Shown in pieces: positions 15,838 through 24,835 of a DNA stretch of 64,000 nt. Under the pieces are notes generated by a model that made no database searches, was not told the DNA's origin, and was given only the letters and a program-made list of their open reading frames with translations. How positions within the stretch are numbered: position 1 is the first letter of the stretch; every line of letters starts with the position of its first letter. Origin of the DNA: SIG299 sp964541485 (GTDB lineage Bacteria > Bacillota > Clostridia > Lachnospirales > Lachnospiraceae); assembly GCA_964541485.1 (NCBI GenBank), contig CAZIQL010000004.1:38560-102559 (forward strand), read 5' to 3'. Made by a program: the position numbers and the translations under genes.

Positions 15838-16752
15838 ATGGACTATATTTTAATTACTTCCGCTCTTGCCAAAAAATACGGAAGAGCACACGCCCTTAAG
15901 GATGTCAGTATGCACATTCCAAAGGGCTCTATTTATGGTTTTGTCGGACGGAACGGCTCCGGTAAAACCACCCTGATTCGCCTGATTACCGGGCTTCAGG
16001 AGCCAACGGATGGCGACTACTCTCTCTATGGCATTCCCTATAAAGATAAAGAGGTGACACGTGCCCGCCGCCGGGTAGGTGCCGTTGTAGAAACACCTGC
16101 CATCTATTTGAACTTATCCGCTGAGGATAATTTAAAGCAGCAATGTCTGACTCTCGGTATTCCGTCCTATGACGATATTCCACGTCTTTTAAAGCTAGTC
16201 GGTCTGGAAAACACTGGCAAAAAAACAGCAAAGAAATTTTCGCTCGGTATGAAGCAGCGTCTGGGCATTGCCATTGCCTTAGTCGGAAACCCGGATTTCA
16301 TTATTTTGGATGAGCCGACCAACGGTCTGGACCCACAGGGTATCATTGACATGCGCGAGCTCATTCTAAGGCTGAACAGGGATTTGCAGATTACGTTTTT
16401 AATTTCCAGCCATATTTTAGACGAACTTTCCAAGCTTGCCACACACTACGGATTTATTGACAACGGAACATTGATTAAAGAAATCAGCGCCAATGAACTG
16501 GAAGCCGAATGCCGGACCTCCATACGTCTTAAGGTGAGCAATATTAACGCACTCTCTCAGGTACTTGATGAATTATCTGTAGAATACGAAATAATCTCTG
16601 AGGATACTGCCAAGCTATACGAAAAAGTGAACCTTTCCCAACTGGTAGTTGCACTCGCAGAGAAAAACTGCGAGCTTCTCTCCTCTCATGAACAGGAAGA
16701 AAGCTTGGAGAATTATTTCATCAATCTGGTGGGAGGTGGCACACATGAATAA
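15838..16752 (+). CDS. ABC transporter ATP-binding subunit (bacitracin/lantibiotic type)
   Basis: 304 residues. Walker A GRNGSGKTT (about 38-46), signature SLGMKQRLG and Walker B FIILDEPTNGLDP are all intact; about 75 residues follow the ATPase core, as in BcrA-like subunits. It powers the permease encoded next, with which it overlaps by 8 bases. GGAGG lies 6 bases before ATG 15838. With the response regulator before and the kinase after, it is probably an inducible peptide-antibiotic exporter. The substrate is unknown. Confidence 0.94.
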   Translation: MDYILITSALAKKYGRAHALKDVSMHIPKGSIYGFVGRNGSGKTTLIRLITGLQEPTDGDYSLYGIPYKDKEVTRARRRVGAVVETPAIYLNLSAEDNLKQQCLTLGIPSYDDIPRLLKLVGLENTGKKTAKKFSLGMKQRLGIAIALVGNPDFIILDEPTNGLDPQGIIDMRELILRLNRDLQITFLISSHILDELSKLATHYGFIDNGTLIKEISANELEAECRTSIRLKVSNINALSQVLDELSVEYEIISEDTAKLYEKVNLSQLVVALAEKNCELLSSHEQEESLENYFINLVGGGTHE

Positions 16753-17674
16753 GCTGTTGCGTGCAGGGGTTCGAAGATATGTAAGAGATCCTCTCTTTTA
16801 TGTTTTGTTTGTTGTTACGATTTTCGGAGCTATCAAGTGTGGTCAGGAGGCAAGATTCCATTATTTTGATGACCTTTGGGTTAATGTTATGTTCTGGTCG
16901 CATGCCATTCTGCTTTCTTTTGCCATAGGAAGAGAATACGGAGACGGCATATTCCGTAATAAGGTCATTTCCGGTCACTCCAAAGCATCTGTTTTCTTTT
17001 CGGAACTGCTCCTTGGGTTTGGCATCTGCACCACTATGTTTATGCTGTTCAGTGTTATTTTTGCCTGCTTTAACAACTATATTTTCCCGGTGGTGCCGGC
17101 CGATGTACTCCTAAGAATCTATATCGATTTCCTTTTGGTACATCTGATTATGATTGCTCTCTATGTCACCGTTAGCTGCCTCATTCCTTTCCGGACAGTT
17201 GTGCTATTGGTAAATATCCTATTAGCCTTGGGAATCACCTTCCTTGCCTATCATCTTGAGGACTCATTGGCTGAAAGAGAATTTGAATATACCTATGATT
17301 ACATTTTTGAAACATGGGAGGATGCAAATGGCAATACACACACCAGCTATGTGAGAGACGATTCCTCCGGACGATTGGTGGAAAATCCAAGATATATCGG
17401 CGGTTGGAAACGAACGCTTTATCAAACCGTTTACTATGTTTTACCATTTGGTCATGTCACAGAAAACCTTTCTCTTATCAATAGTAATTTTGGCTATGAA
17501 AGCTATGACACCACCGTCCCTGACTGGAGCTACGAGACCTCTAACCGAGCTATTTTCAAAATAACCGAAGCAGAGAACAAAGCACTCACCTTACGCTTAC
17601 CATATTCTGTTTTTGTACTGACATTTGTAATATCCTTGGGTTTCCTCGGATTCCGAAAAAAAGAATTAAAATAA
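16745..17674 (+). CDS. ABC transporter permease of the same exporter
   Basis: 309 residues from ATG 16745. The frame is open from 16649 inside the previous gene, but 16745 has GGGAGG before it and starts a typical permease N-terminus (RRYVRDPLFYVLF). About six membrane segments: near 15-35, 50-70, 95-120, 140-165, 170-190 and 285-305. A long polar loop (about 195-280, with YTYDYIFETW) sits before the last segment and would lie outside the membrane, a possible ligand contact. It ends 12 bp before the kinase gene. Confidence 0.88.
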   Translation: MNKLLRAGVRRYVRDPLFYVLFVVTIFGAIKCGQEARFHYFDDLWVNVMFWSHAILLSFAIGREYGDGIFRNKVISGHSKASVFFSELLLGFGICTTMFMLFSVIFACFNNYIFPVVPADVLLRIYIDFLLVHLIMIALYVTVSCLIPFRTVVLLVNILLALGITFLAYHLEDSLAEREFEYTYDYIFETWEDANGNTHTSYVRDDSSGRLVENPRYIGGWKRTLYQTVYYVLPFGHVTENLSLINSNFGYESYDTTVPDWSYETSNRAIFKITEAENKALTLRLPYSVFVLTFVISLGFLGFRKKELK

Positions 17675-17686
17675 GGAGAATTTATT

Positions 17687-18568
17687 ATGCTTCCATGGAT
17701 TCTGTGCGGACTGCTCGTCACAGCACTGATTGTCTGCATTATAAAATTATATATGGTAAAACGTTCTTTGGACGACATCTGCACAGAATTCCATACGCTT
17801 CTGTCCGAGGATACCAATGTCTTACTTTCGGTTTCCTCGGGAGATACTCATGTAAGAAGGCTTGCAATTACAATCAACGAAGAGCTGTCAAAGCTTCGCA
17901 GACTCCAGCGTAATTATCAGAAGGGGGACCGTGCATTAAAGGAAAGCATCACAAACATTTCCCACGATTTGCGCACTCCGCTCACTGCCATCTGCGGCTA
18001 TCTGGATTTGCTGGAGCAACAGGAGCATTCCGAGGATGTCCGCCGGTATCTGGCACAGATTCGCAACCGCTCCGAAGCACTAAAACAGCTGACTGAGGAA
18101 TTTTTCCGCTATTCGATTGTTTCCTCTCATACAGAGCTTACCTTAACCGAGATGGACTTAAAAGGCGCCTTGGAAGAAGCCCTTGTTTCCTTTTACGCCA
18201 CTTTTTTGCAACAGGGAATCACACCTGTGATTGAACTTCCCGACACTCCGGTATTACGGAAGCTTGATTCCGAGGCTTTAACCCGGATTTTTAATAACAT
18301 CATCAGCAACGCCATCCGATATGGCGACGGAGATTTTACCGTCACCTTAACGGAGGATGGCAGCATCCGCTTTGTCAATACAGCAAAATCACTTTCTACG
18401 GTTGAAGTCGGTAAGCTGTTTGACCGCTTCTATACGGTAGATTCATCGAGAAAATCGACCGGACTGGGACTTTCCATTGCAAAGCTTCTGACAGAGCGTA
18501 TGCACGGAACCATTTCGGCAAGCTACGAGAATGAAAGTTTATGCATCTTTATAAACTTTCCCGAATAG
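17687..18568 (+). CDS. Sensor histidine kinase of the ABC module
   Basis: 293 residues. A single membrane segment near residues 3-22, a short linker, then HisKA with SHDLRTPLTAICGY (His about 95) and HATPase with NNIISNAIRYGDG, FDRFYTVD and GLGLSIAK. There is almost no extracytoplasmic part, so the kinase likely reads the state of the transporter rather than a free ligand, as known for BceS-like kinases. It is the last gene of the module and probably phosphorylates the regulator at 15084. Confidence 0.94.
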   Translation: MLPWILCGLLVTALIVCIIKLYMVKRSLDDICTEFHTLLSEDTNVLLSVSSGDTHVRRLAITINEELSKLRRLQRNYQKGDRALKESITNISHDLRTPLTAICGYLDLLEQQEHSEDVRRYLAQIRNRSEALKQLTEEFFRYSIVSSHTELTLTEMDLKGALEEALVSFYATFLQQGITPVIELPDTPVLRKLDSEALTRIFNNIISNAIRYGDGDFTVTLTEDGSIRFVNTAKSLSTVEVGKLFDRFYTVDSSRKSTGLGLSIAKLLTERMHGTISASYENESLCIFINFPE

Positions 18569-18571
18569 AAA

Positions 18572-18626
18572 TAAAAACATTCCACGGCAGTGACTCTCAT
18601 CGGAATCTGCCGGGAATGTTTTTTAT
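18572..18626. terminator. Terminator of the kinase gene (copy 2 of a duplicated terminator)
   Basis: Almost the same sequence as 14930-14985: ACATTCCACGGCAGTGA then CTCAT, GGAATCTGCCG, GGAAT and a T run. It has two substitutions in the loop and a short deletion in the right arm. The leftward ygiQ gene ends only a few bases further, so it may serve both strands. Confidence 0.85.
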
Positions 18627-18632
18627 TTTCTC

Positions 18633-20627
18633 TTATTTTTTCTTATGCACGTTTCTTATGGTTTTCTTCTTTTTCGGAGGCTCTGACTTGCCAGTCGATT
18701 TTGCTCCTGACTTTACACCATTCTTAACGTTTTGAGCTGATTTCTTTCCTCCTGTGCTACGTGTTCCGGTCAACTTGCCAGTATTCTTTCCGCCACTCTT
18801 ACCGCTCTGTGCGGATGCATAACCGCCTCTGCCCTCCTTCGGGCGAATCAGGCAGCGTTTGTCATAGCCAATTAAATCTTCTCTTCCGGCAAGCTTTAAT
18901 GCTTCCAGCACCAAATCATAGTTCTTTGGATTGCGGTACTGGATTAAGGCTCTCTGCATTGCCTTCTCATGCGGAGACTTCGGTGTATATACCTCTTTCA
19001 TCGTACGCGGGTCAAGACCGGTGTAATACATACAGGTCGAAATGGTCGAAGGCGTCGGATAGAAATCCTGTACCTGCTCCGGCATATAGCCAAGATCACG
19101 CAGGTATTCTGCCAGCTTGACCGCCTCTTTAATCGTCGAGCCCGGATGGGACGACATCAGGTAAGGCACCACATACTGCTCTTTTCCAAGTTTTGCATTG
19201 GTCTGCTTATACTTCTTAATAAATGCCTCATAAACAGAGTTTTCCGGCTTGCCCATCATGGAAAGCACTTCGTCACAAATATGCTCCGGCGCCACCTTCA
19301 ACTGACCGCTGATGTGATGCTCACAAAGCTCCTTAAAAAAGGTATCATTCTTATCCGCCATCAGATAGTCAAACCGGATACCGGAACGGATAAATACCTT
19401 CTTTACCTTTGGAAGCGCTCTGAGCTTTTTTAGAAGTGCAAGGTAATCTGAATGGTCTACCTCTAAGTTCTGACAAGGCTTTGGGAACAAGCACTGCTTG
19501 TTTGGGCAGACGCCCTTTGTCAGCTGTTTTTTACATGCCGGGGCACGAAAATTAGCCGTCGGGCCGCCGACATCGTTGATATATCCCTTAAAATCAGGAT
19601 CCCATTGGAACGCCTCGGCTTCTTTTACAATCGACTCATGGCTTCTCGTCTGGATAATTCTTCCCTGATGGAAGGTGAGCGCACAAAAGCTACAGCCGCC
19701 GAAACAGCCACGGTTGCTGACTAAACTAAACTTTAACTCCTGAATAATCGGAATACCACCCTGTTCTTCGTAGCTTGGGTGATAGTTTCTCATATACGGA
19801 AGTGCATAAATCCGGTCCATCTCTGCCTGTGTGAGCGGCTTTGCCGGAGGATTCTGCACCACATATTCATTATCTGCATACTTTTCTACCAGACGCTTTC
19901 CGGAAAACGCATCCGTATTGCAGTACTGCGTATAAAAGCTCTGCGCAAATACTTTTTTATCCTTTAATATCTCATCAAACGACGGAAGGGCAAGCGCATC
20001 GTACACCGATTCCAGCGAATTGGTCTTATATACCGTTCCGTCCACATAGGTAATATCCTTTACCGCAATCCCTGAATTTAGGGCATCCGCTATCTCTACA
20101 ATCGACTTCTCTCCCATACCATAGGAAATCAAATCCGCCTGGGAATCAAGAAGTATCGAACGCTTTACCTTATCACTCCAGTAATCGTAATGACCGAGAC
20201 GACGAAGCGACGCTTCAATACCACCCACGATAATCGGCACTTGTTTATATACCTTACGGATCAGATTACTATATACAATCGTTGCTCTGTCCGGACGCTT
20301 TCCTATCTCACCACCCGGTGTGTACGCATCCGTTTGACGGCGCTTTTTAGCGACGGTATAGTGATTGACCATCGTATCCATATTTCCGGCACAGACAAGG
20401 AATCCAAGACGCGGTGCGCCTAAAATCTGAATGCTCCTTTCATCTTTCCAGTCCGGCTGTGAAATGATACCGACACGGTAGCCGTGACTTTCTAACACCC
20501 TGCTGATAATCGCAGGTCCGAACGAGGTGTGATCTACATAAGCATCCCCGATGACATAGACAAAGTCACACTGCTCCCATCCGCGTTTTTCCATATCCTC
20601 TTTGCAAATCGGTAAAAAATCTCTCAT
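18633..20627 (-). CDS. YgiQ-family radical SAM protein
   Basis: 664 residues. An N-terminal domain (about 1-290) binds cobalamin-like or unknown groups in relatives. The radical SAM core has the cluster motif CFGGCSFC (about 310-317). The UPF0313/YgiQ C-terminal region follows, with a second cysteine group around KKQLTKGVCPNKQC. The last 65 residues are a low-complexity basic tail rich in G, K and S ending PPKKKK and HKKK, perhaps for RNA binding. The reaction is unknown for the family. Its start overlaps the stop of the truncated MATE gene. Confidence 0.9.
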   Translation of the reverse strand: MRDFLPICKEDMEKRGWEQCDFVYVIGDAYVDHTSFGPAIISRVLESHGYRVGIISQPDWKDERSIQILGAPRLGFLVCAGNMDTMVNHYTVAKKRRQTDAYTPGGEIGKRPDRATIVYSNLIRKVYKQVPIIVGGIEASLRRLGHYDYWSDKVKRSILLDSQADLISYGMGEKSIVEIADALNSGIAVKDITYVDGTVYKTNSLESVYDALALPSFDEILKDKKVFAQSFYTQYCNTDAFSGKRLVEKYADNEYVVQNPPAKPLTQAEMDRIYALPYMRNYHPSYEEQGGIPIIQELKFSLVSNRGCFGGCSFCALTFHQGRIIQTRSHESIVKEAEAFQWDPDFKGYINDVGGPTANFRAPACKKQLTKGVCPNKQCLFPKPCQNLEVDHSDYLALLKKLRALPKVKKVFIRSGIRFDYLMADKNDTFFKELCEHHISGQLKVAPEHICDEVLSMMGKPENSVYEAFIKKYKQTNAKLGKEQYVVPYLMSSHPGSTIKEAVKLAEYLRDLGYMPEQVQDFYPTPSTISTCMYYTGLDPRTMKEVYTPKSPHEKAMQRALIQYRNPKNYDLVLEALKLAGREDLIGYDKRCLIRPKEGRGGYASAQSGKSGGKNTGKLTGTRSTGGKKSAQNVKNGVKSGAKSTGKSEPPKKKKTIRNVHKKK

Positions 20628-21099
20628 GCTTCCACCTTTTCTCCTACAATGTTGTTGACCCAGACACCCTTCTTTAACAGAATAAATCCAATTACGGATT
20701 TTATGATCTCACTTGCCTGACACATGATATAAATCGGTTCAATCGGAAGTGAGGTAAACCGGCTTAAACAAAAGGCAAGCGGAATCGATACCACCCACAC
20801 AAAGCCGCTGTCAAACAGGAACGTAATGCCTGTCTTTCCTCCGGAACGAAGGGTAAAATAGGCGGCATGCAAAAACGCATGCTGTGGCATAAAGGAAGCC
20901 GCAATAATGATAAATTCCTTTGCATAGTTCTTCACCGCAGGTTCTGTATTGTAAAGCTCCGGGAACAACGGTGCAAGGACAATTGCAGCCCCGGCAATCA
21001 AAATGCAGCTTGCTACAGAAAACGCAATCAGCTTCCTGCAATCAACAGTACCATCTTATAAAATTTCTTATCACCGATAAATTTCTTTAAAAACTGCAT
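20624..21099 (-). pseudogene. MATE efflux transporter remnant with large internal deletion
   Basis: The 5-prime end is intact: ribosome site GGAGAAAGGG, ATG at 21097-21099 and a MATE-like start MQFLKKFIGDKKFYKMVLLIA. The frame then stops after 23 codons. A second frame resumes at once with the last roughly 140 residues of a MATE protein (KLIAFSVASCILIAG onward, through YNTEPAVKNYAKEF). About 300 central residues are missing. TGATTGC occurs on both sides of the junction, suggesting deletion between short repeats. The remnant's stop still overlaps the ygiQ start, so it may act as a leader for that gene. Confidence 0.8.
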
Positions 21100-21183
21100 G
21101 GTTCTGCCCTTTCTCCTCTTGTCCCCTTCGCTATAAACCAAACCACCTGGCATTTTGTCACTTTAAAGCGTTGCGTTTTAAAG

Positions 21184-21222
21184 CAACACAGTGTTGACAA
21201 ACTCCCTTTTATCTATTAAAAT
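21184..21222 (+). promoter_or_regulatory. aroF-tyrA promoter with overlapping palindrome
   Basis: TTGACA (21194-21199), 17-bp spacer, TAAAAT (21217-21222). The palindrome CAACAC-A-GTGTTG (21184-21196) overlaps the -35 box and could be an operator. A GTTGC/GCAAC stem (21170-21187) lies next to it. Confidence 0.7.
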
Positions 21223-21288
21223 AGAAAACGGTCAAATGCTATTATATGAAATTTGAAATAAAATAACAAGTAAGAAGGGCAAAAAAGT

Positions 21289-22305
21289 ATGATTATTGTA
21301 ATGAAACCGGGGGCTTGTGAGGCTTCCGTAAAAGAAGTTGTTGATAAAGTCCGAAGTGCCGGATTGGATGTGCATATTTCCGAAGGTAAAGCGGTCACTA
21401 TTATCGGTATTGTCGGCGATAAAACCTTGGTTGCCGGAAAAAATTTAGAATTGATTGACGGCGTTGAAAAAATCATGTCCGTTACAGAGAGTTATAAGCT
21501 CTCTAACCGTAAATTCCATCCGGACTCTTCCATTATTAAGGTTGGCAATCATGTAGAAATCGGCGGAAACCAGATGGTTGTCATGTCCGGTCCGTGTGCC
21601 GTGGAATCAGAGGAGCAGGTGATGGCTACTGCACATGCTATTAAGGCCAGCGGCGCCCACATTTTACGTGGCGGAGCATACAAGCCACGTACTTCCCCGT
21701 ATTCCTTCCAGGGCCTTGAAGAGGATGGTCTTAAGCTTATGAAGCAGGCAAGAGATGCGACCGGTCTTCCGGTAGTCTGTGAGGTTACCAGCCAGAAGGC
21801 CATTGAAACAGCGGTAAATTATGTGGATATGCTCCAGATTGGTGCCAGGAATATGCAAAACTTCTATCTTTTAAAGGAAGCCGGAAAGACAAAACTTCCG
21901 GTACTTTTAAAGCGTGGCTTATCTGCTACCATTGATGAGTGGCTGAACGCCGCAGAATATATTATGGCAGAAGGTAATGAAAATGTTATATTGTGTGAAC
22001 GCGGTATCCGTACTTTTGAAACCGCTACCAGAAATACACTTGATTTAAGTGCTGTTTCCGTAATTAAGGAAAAAAGTCATCTTCCTATCATTGTCGATCC
22101 TAGTCATGCCACCGGAGTAAAGGCTTATGTTGCACCTCTTGCAAAGGCTGCGGTAGCGTGTGGCTGTGACGGTCTGATGATTGAAACACATCCGGACCCA
22201 TCCCGTGCGCTCTCCGACGGTCCACAGTCTCTGACCTTTGACCAGTTTGACACATTGATGAATGAATTAAAACCGTTTGCTGCACTTGTCGGCAAGCAGC
22301 TGTGA
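21289..22305 (+). CDS. aroF: 3-deoxy-7-phosphoheptulonate synthase (DAHP synthase)
   Basis: 338 residues. It condenses PEP and erythrose-4-phosphate, the first step of aromatic synthesis. An N-terminal ferredoxin-like regulatory domain (about 1-70) precedes the TIM barrel with GPCAVES, LRGGAYKPRTSPYSFQG and DPSHATG. This is the type I-beta layout of Bacillus and Thermotoga enzymes; the extra domain gives feedback control, often by tyrosine. It is 16 bp upstream of tyrA, so flux into and out of the tyrosine branch is cotranscribed. A GAAGGG site lies 9 bases before ATG 21289. Confidence 0.97.
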   Translation: MIIVMKPGACEASVKEVVDKVRSAGLDVHISEGKAVTIIGIVGDKTLVAGKNLELIDGVEKIMSVTESYKLSNRKFHPDSSIIKVGNHVEIGGNQMVVMSGPCAVESEEQVMATAHAIKASGAHILRGGAYKPRTSPYSFQGLEEDGLKLMKQARDATGLPVVCEVTSQKAIETAVNYVDMLQIGARNMQNFYLLKEAGKTKLPVLLKRGLSATIDEWLNAAEYIMAEGNENVILCERGIRTFETATRNTLDLSAVSVIKEKSHLPIIVDPSHATGVKAYVAPLAKAAVACGCDGLMIETHPDPSRALSDGPQSLTFDQFDTLMNELKPFAALVGKQL

Positions 22306-22321
22306 AAGGAGCCTTAAGGCT

Positions 22322-23425
22322 ATGACAAAACGATATGGTTTTATCGGATTTGGTTTAATTGGCGGTTCCATTGCGCGTGCAATGAAAGAATGGGAAGAAA
22401 AACCGGTTTTAACCGCCTTCCAGTACAGCACTACTCCTTCCCGCTCGCTGACGCTGGCTCTTGCTGACGGAGTTCTTGATTCTGTTACTACAGACCTCGC
22501 AGAGCTTGCTGCATGCGACATGATTTTCTTATGTGCACCGGTACAGAAAAACATCGACTATCTGACAAAATTAAAAGATTTGATTTCTCCATCCTGCATC
22601 TTAACCGATGTCGGCAGTGTCAAAGGAAATATTCATGAGGAAGTCAAGGCTCTCGGTCTGGAAGCTCAGTTTATCGGCGGTCATCCGATGACAGGTTCCG
22701 AAAAAACCGGGTATGAAAATTCCAGTGTCCTTTTGATGGAGAATGCCTATTATATTTTAACTCCGACAGAAAAAATCTCTTCCGAAGCATTAGAAGAGTA
22801 CCGTCTATTGGTGACAAAGCTCGGCTCCATCCCGATTGTCCTTGATCCAAAAGAGCATGACCGGATTACAGCTGCAATCAGCCATGTTCCACATATTATT
22901 GCTGCACAGTTAGTCAACCTGATTCAGCATGCCGGTCCACTGGAACCAAAGATGAAACAGCTTGCTGCCGGTGGTTTTAAAGACATCACTCGAATTGCCT
23001 CCTCTTCTCCTGAAATTTGGGAAAGCATCTGTCTGTCAAACAAAGAAAGCATCTGTGACATGCTGACCGCTTATCAAAATTCCCTGGAGGATGCAAAACA
23101 GATGATTCTAGCGGATAATAAAGACGCTCTGTATCACATGTTTGACATCGCAGGCAGTTACCGCGATGCCATCCCGGCAAAAGCAAAGGGCGTATTGATT
23201 ACCCCATATGAAATCTTTGCTGACATTAAGGATGAAACCGGTGCCATTGCCACTCTTGCCACTATGCTTTCTGTGCAGGGTGTCAGCATCAAAAATATCG
23301 GTATTATCCATAACCGTGAGTTTGAACAGGGTGTGCTTCATATTGAATTTTATGATGAACACTCAAAAACCAAGGCCCAGCACGTACTGGAAACCCACGG
23401 CTACCATATTTATATTCGCGAATAA
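22322..23425 (+). CDS. tyrA: Prephenate dehydrogenase
   Basis: 367 residues from ATG 22322. The frame is open from 22277, but 22322 has AAAGGAG upstream and starts directly at the NAD fold (YGFIGFGLIGGSIA). It oxidatively decarboxylates prephenate to 4-hydroxyphenylpyruvate. Catalytic-region motifs GGHPMTGSEKTG and HVPHIIAAQL are present. The last 75 residues are an ACT domain for tyrosine feedback. The gene ends at a clear terminator. Confidence 0.96.
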   Translation: MTKRYGFIGFGLIGGSIARAMKEWEEKPVLTAFQYSTTPSRSLTLALADGVLDSVTTDLAELAACDMIFLCAPVQKNIDYLTKLKDLISPSCILTDVGSVKGNIHEEVKALGLEAQFIGGHPMTGSEKTGYENSSVLLMENAYYILTPTEKISSEALEEYRLLVTKLGSIPIVLDPKEHDRITAAISHVPHIIAAQLVNLIQHAGPLEPKMKQLAAGGFKDITRIASSSPEIWESICLSNKESICDMLTAYQNSLEDAKQMILADNKDALYHMFDIAGSYRDAIPAKAKGVLITPYEIFADIKDETGAIATLATMLSVQGVSIKNIGIIHNREFEQGVLHIEFYDEHSKTKAQHVLETHGYHIYIRE

Positions 23426-23431
23426 AAAAGT

Positions 23432-23460
23432 GGTTGGTATGTGCTACCAACCCTCTTTTA
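23432..23460 (+). terminator. aroF-tyrA terminator
   Basis: Stem GGTTGGTA-TGTGC-TACCAACC (23432-23452) followed by CTCTTTTATT, 7 bp after the tyrA stop. Confidence 0.85.
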
Positions 23461-23476
23461 TTATCAGTATTTGTTT

Positions 23477-23743
23477 TTATTTTTCCAAATAATTTTTTAA
23501 CCGTTGCGCCGCCTTCATCATATCCTTTGGGCGCTCTTCTGCCATTTCATAAAGCACATCCAAAAGTGCTGCATGCACTTCTTCTTTTTCTTCTGCATCC
23601 GGCTCTTCCTCAACAAATACCCGGTACATCATACAGATATCCTCTTCTGTTAAATCATCATAATTCACTTCGAGATAATCAGTAATGGAATTGATATCTT
23701 CCTTTGCAAACTCCATCATGTCATCATACTGCTCTCTTGTCAT
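23477..23743 (-). CDS. Small acidic protein of unknown function
   Basis: 88 residues from ATG 23743, with GGAGG 8 bases upstream; a TTG 15 bases earlier is a worse start because it would put the ribosome site inside the gene. Very rich in Glu and Asp and predicted all-helical, with no signal peptide and no cysteine. It follows queA on the same strand after 36 bp and is probably cotranscribed with it. I do not recognise a family. Net charge and length would suit a protein-binding adaptor, but that is a guess. Confidence 0.75.
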   Translation of the reverse strand: MTREQYDDMMEFAKEDINSITDYLEVNYDDLTEEDICMMYRVFVEEEPDAEEKEEVHAALLDVLYEMAEERPKDMMKAAQRLKNYLEK

Positions 23744-23779
23744 GTCATAATCCTCCAATCTTTTTTCGCTTTTTGTGAA

Positions 23780-24835
23780 TTATATAATCAACATCGCATC
23801 CCCAAATGAGAAGAAGCGGTATCTTTCCTTAACTGCTTCATTATATGCAGCCAAAACGTGTTCTCTTCCTGCCAATGCAGAAACCAGCATAAGAAGTGTG
23901 GACTCCGGCAGATGAAAATTAGTAATCAGACCATCCAACACCTTAAATTGATAGCCCGGATAGATGAAAATACTGGTATCCTCTTCTTTTGCTTCTACCA
24001 AGCCTTCTTCCGTTGCAGCAGACTCCACAGTACGACAGCTCGTAGTTCCGACACAGATGACTCTGCCTCCGTTTTTCTTGGTATCGTTAATCTTCTTTGC
24101 TTCTTCCGGAAGCACCTGATAAGATTCTGTGTGCATATGGTGATCTAAAATGTTGTCCTCCTTTACCGGACGGAATGTACCAAGCCCCACATGAAGTGTT
24201 ACATTGGCAATGGTAATGCCTCTCTTTTCCACTTCCGCCAGCAATTCCTTCGTAAAATGAAGTCCGGCTGTCGGTGCCGCTGCAGATCCTTCATGCTTTG
24301 CATACACGGTCTGATAACGGCTTTTATCCTGTAACTTATGTGTAATGTACGGAGGTAACGGCATCTGACCAAGCTGATCCAAGATTTCCTCAAAAATCCC
24401 TTCGTAATGAAACTGTACCAGACGGTTCCCCTCTTCTACAATGTCAAGCACCTCTGCCGTCAGCAAACCGTCCCCAAAAGAGATCCTCGTGCCCGGTTTT
24501 GCCTTTTTCCCCGGCTTTACAAGAGTTTCCCAGATATCGTTTTCCCTTCTCTTTAACAGCAGAAGTTCAATCTGTGCGCCCTTTGCCTCCGGTACATTTT
24601 TTTGTTCCTCCGGCAAAATCCTTTCCCCGATTAAACGCGCCGGAATTACCTTCGTATTATTAATAACCAGACAATCCCCCTGCTTTAAATAGTCTAAAAT
24701 ATTGGTAAATGTCTGATGCTTCACTTCTCCACTTATTTTATCCAGAACCAAAAGCCTCGAGGAAGAACGATCAGCAAGCGGATCCTGTGCAATCAGCTCC
24801 TCCGGCAAATCAAAATAAAAATCCTGTTTTTTCAT
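23780..24835 (-). CDS. queA: tRNA preQ1(34) S-adenosylmethionine ribosyltransferase-isomerase
   Basis: 351 residues, full length. QueA moves the ribosyl part of S-adenosylmethionine to 7-aminomethyl-7-deazaguanine in tRNA, the penultimate step of queuosine synthesis. Family landmarks: FYFDLPEELIAQ at the N-terminus, TAGLHFT near 190, VTLHVGLGTF near 215, and NFHLPEST near 310. ATG 24835 is preceded by GAGGAG. No other queuosine gene lies nearby; tgt often follows queA but is absent here. Confidence 0.98.
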   Translation of the reverse strand: MKKQDFYFDLPEELIAQDPLADRSSSRLLVLDKISGEVKHQTFTNILDYLKQGDCLVINNTKVIPARLIGERILPEEQKNVPEAKGAQIELLLLKRRENDIWETLVKPGKKAKPGTRISFGDGLLTAEVLDIVEEGNRLVQFHYEGIFEEILDQLGQMPLPPYITHKLQDKSRYQTVYAKHEGSAAAPTAGLHFTKELLAEVEKRGITIANVTLHVGLGTFRPVKEDNILDHHMHTESYQVLPEEAKKINDTKKNGGRVICVGTTSCRTVESAATEEGLVEAKEEDTSIFIYPGYQFKVLDGLITNFHLPESTLLMLVSALAGREHVLAAYNEAVKERYRFFSFGDAMLII

